Shown piece by piece: positions 34,095 to 34,404 of a DNA stretch of 34,404 nt. A program made the translations under genes and the position numbers. The number at the start of each line of letters is the position of its first letter. Positions within the stretch are counted from its first letter, which is position 1. The stretch comes from Bacteroidota bacterium. GTDB lineage: Bacteria > Bacteroidota > Bacteroidia > Bacteroidales > GCA-2748055. The notes under the pieces were generated by a model. That model saw only the letters and a list, made by a program, of their open reading frames with translations, ran no database searches and was not told the DNA's origin. Location of the stretch: contig JAHEEC010000040.1 in assembly GCA_024640885.1 (NCBI GenBank), forward strand, positions 1-34,404, read 5' to 3'.

Positions 34095-34404
34095 ATGAAT
34101 AAAAGATTCAGATGTATTGCGTTCATTGCCATTACCCTGCTTGTGAACAGTTGCAGGGAGACGGCCCCTGTCGGCAATGAGGGATCAGGATCGCAGGACC
34201 CGGCAGATAACCTTCCTTTGAATGTAACCCGGCTCACCTATTTTGGCCAGAGAGCTGACTGGTCCCATGATGGAAAAAAGATCCTGTTTATCGAGAAAAC
34301 TTTCGGCGATGCCTTTGAGGTGGAGGTGGCCACCGGCAGGATTACGCCGGTTACCCACCACTTTTACCACGAAGGATTTGTGCGTGCCCTCTACCTGGCC
34401 AACG
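34095..34404 (+). CDS. Lipoprotein with TolB/WD40-like beta-propeller start, cut by window end
   Basis: The ATG at 34095 opens MNKRFRCIAFIAITLLVNSC, a lipoprotein signal with the lipobox Cys at residue 20. It is followed by a Gly/Ser/Asp linker and then VTRLTYFGQRADWSHDGKKILFIEK...EVEVATGRITPVTHH. The segment WSHDGKKILF is the PD40/TolB-type propeller strand motif. No stop is reached before the window ends, so the full length and any catalytic domain beyond the propeller cannot be seen. It is divergent from the paralogue/hydrolase operon, with 191 nt between the two starts. No clear promoter is visible for it. Confidence 0.75.
   Translation, partial: MNKRFRCIAFIAITLLVNSCRETAPVGNEGSGSQDPADNLPLNVTRLTYFGQRADWSHDGKKILFIEKTFGDAFEVEVATGRITPVTHHFYHEGFVRALYLAN

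Overview
The window looks like a piece of a Bacteroidota chromosome (a Bacteroidales/Marinilabiliales-like lineage is my guess). The grounds are: TAnnTTTG-type -7 promoter elements (clearest at HU and tRNA-Ser), an ECF sigma / FecR / STN-domain TonB-receptor trio, a head-GIN lipoprotein, a LytTR response regulator, many secreted proteins and lipoproteins with short signal peptides, weak Shine-Dalgarno signals, and a small conserved Bacteroidota membrane-anchored protein. No phage, IS transposase or CRISPR was seen.

Region 1 (1-22.4 kb) is mostly housekeeping. It begins with the 3' part of a zinc-type alcohol dehydrogenase. Then come sucA-sucB (2-oxoglutarate dehydrogenase E1/E2), a lipoprotein and a secreted thioredoxin-fold protein, a family-4-like glycosyltransferase, murB and mltG (peptidoglycan). 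Next are a decayed methylglyoxal synthase gene, an aspartate-type aminotransferase, a small membrane-anchored protein and htpG. A three-gene run follows: LytTR regulator, class III aminotransferase, secreted protein. After that come trmH, HU with its own promoter and terminator, tRNA-Ser(UGA) with a terminator and a 134-bp inverted-repeat element, a SulP transporter, a divergent cupin with a perfect palindrome between the two, and a secreted esterase with TPR-like repeats.

Region 2 (22.6-34.0 kb) is the accessory part and the most interesting. An ECF sigma factor is followed by its likely anti-sigma FecR and an STN-domain TonB-dependent receptor with no SusD partner. Facing them on the minus strand are two runs: paralogue - alpha/beta hydrolase - paralogue (33903 to 31736), and GIN lipoprotein - beta-barrel - S41 peptidase - beta-barrel - serine hydrolase (31554 to 27114). 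A 33-bp promoter-like element with two invariant blocks (CTTCACCCGG, 11-nt spacer, GTTGTTT) occurs three times: just upstream of fecR, upstream of the GIN gene and upstream of the first paralogue. All three copies are in the transcribing orientation. The two minus-strand copies are identical over 33 bp. I infer a local regulon in which the sigma factor, restrained by FecR and signalled through the receptor, switches on a set of envelope hydrolases, lipoproteins and beta-barrels. A 12-bp-stem terminator separates the two minus-strand runs.

The right edge holds the start of a lipoprotein with a beta-propeller-like repeat, cut by the window.
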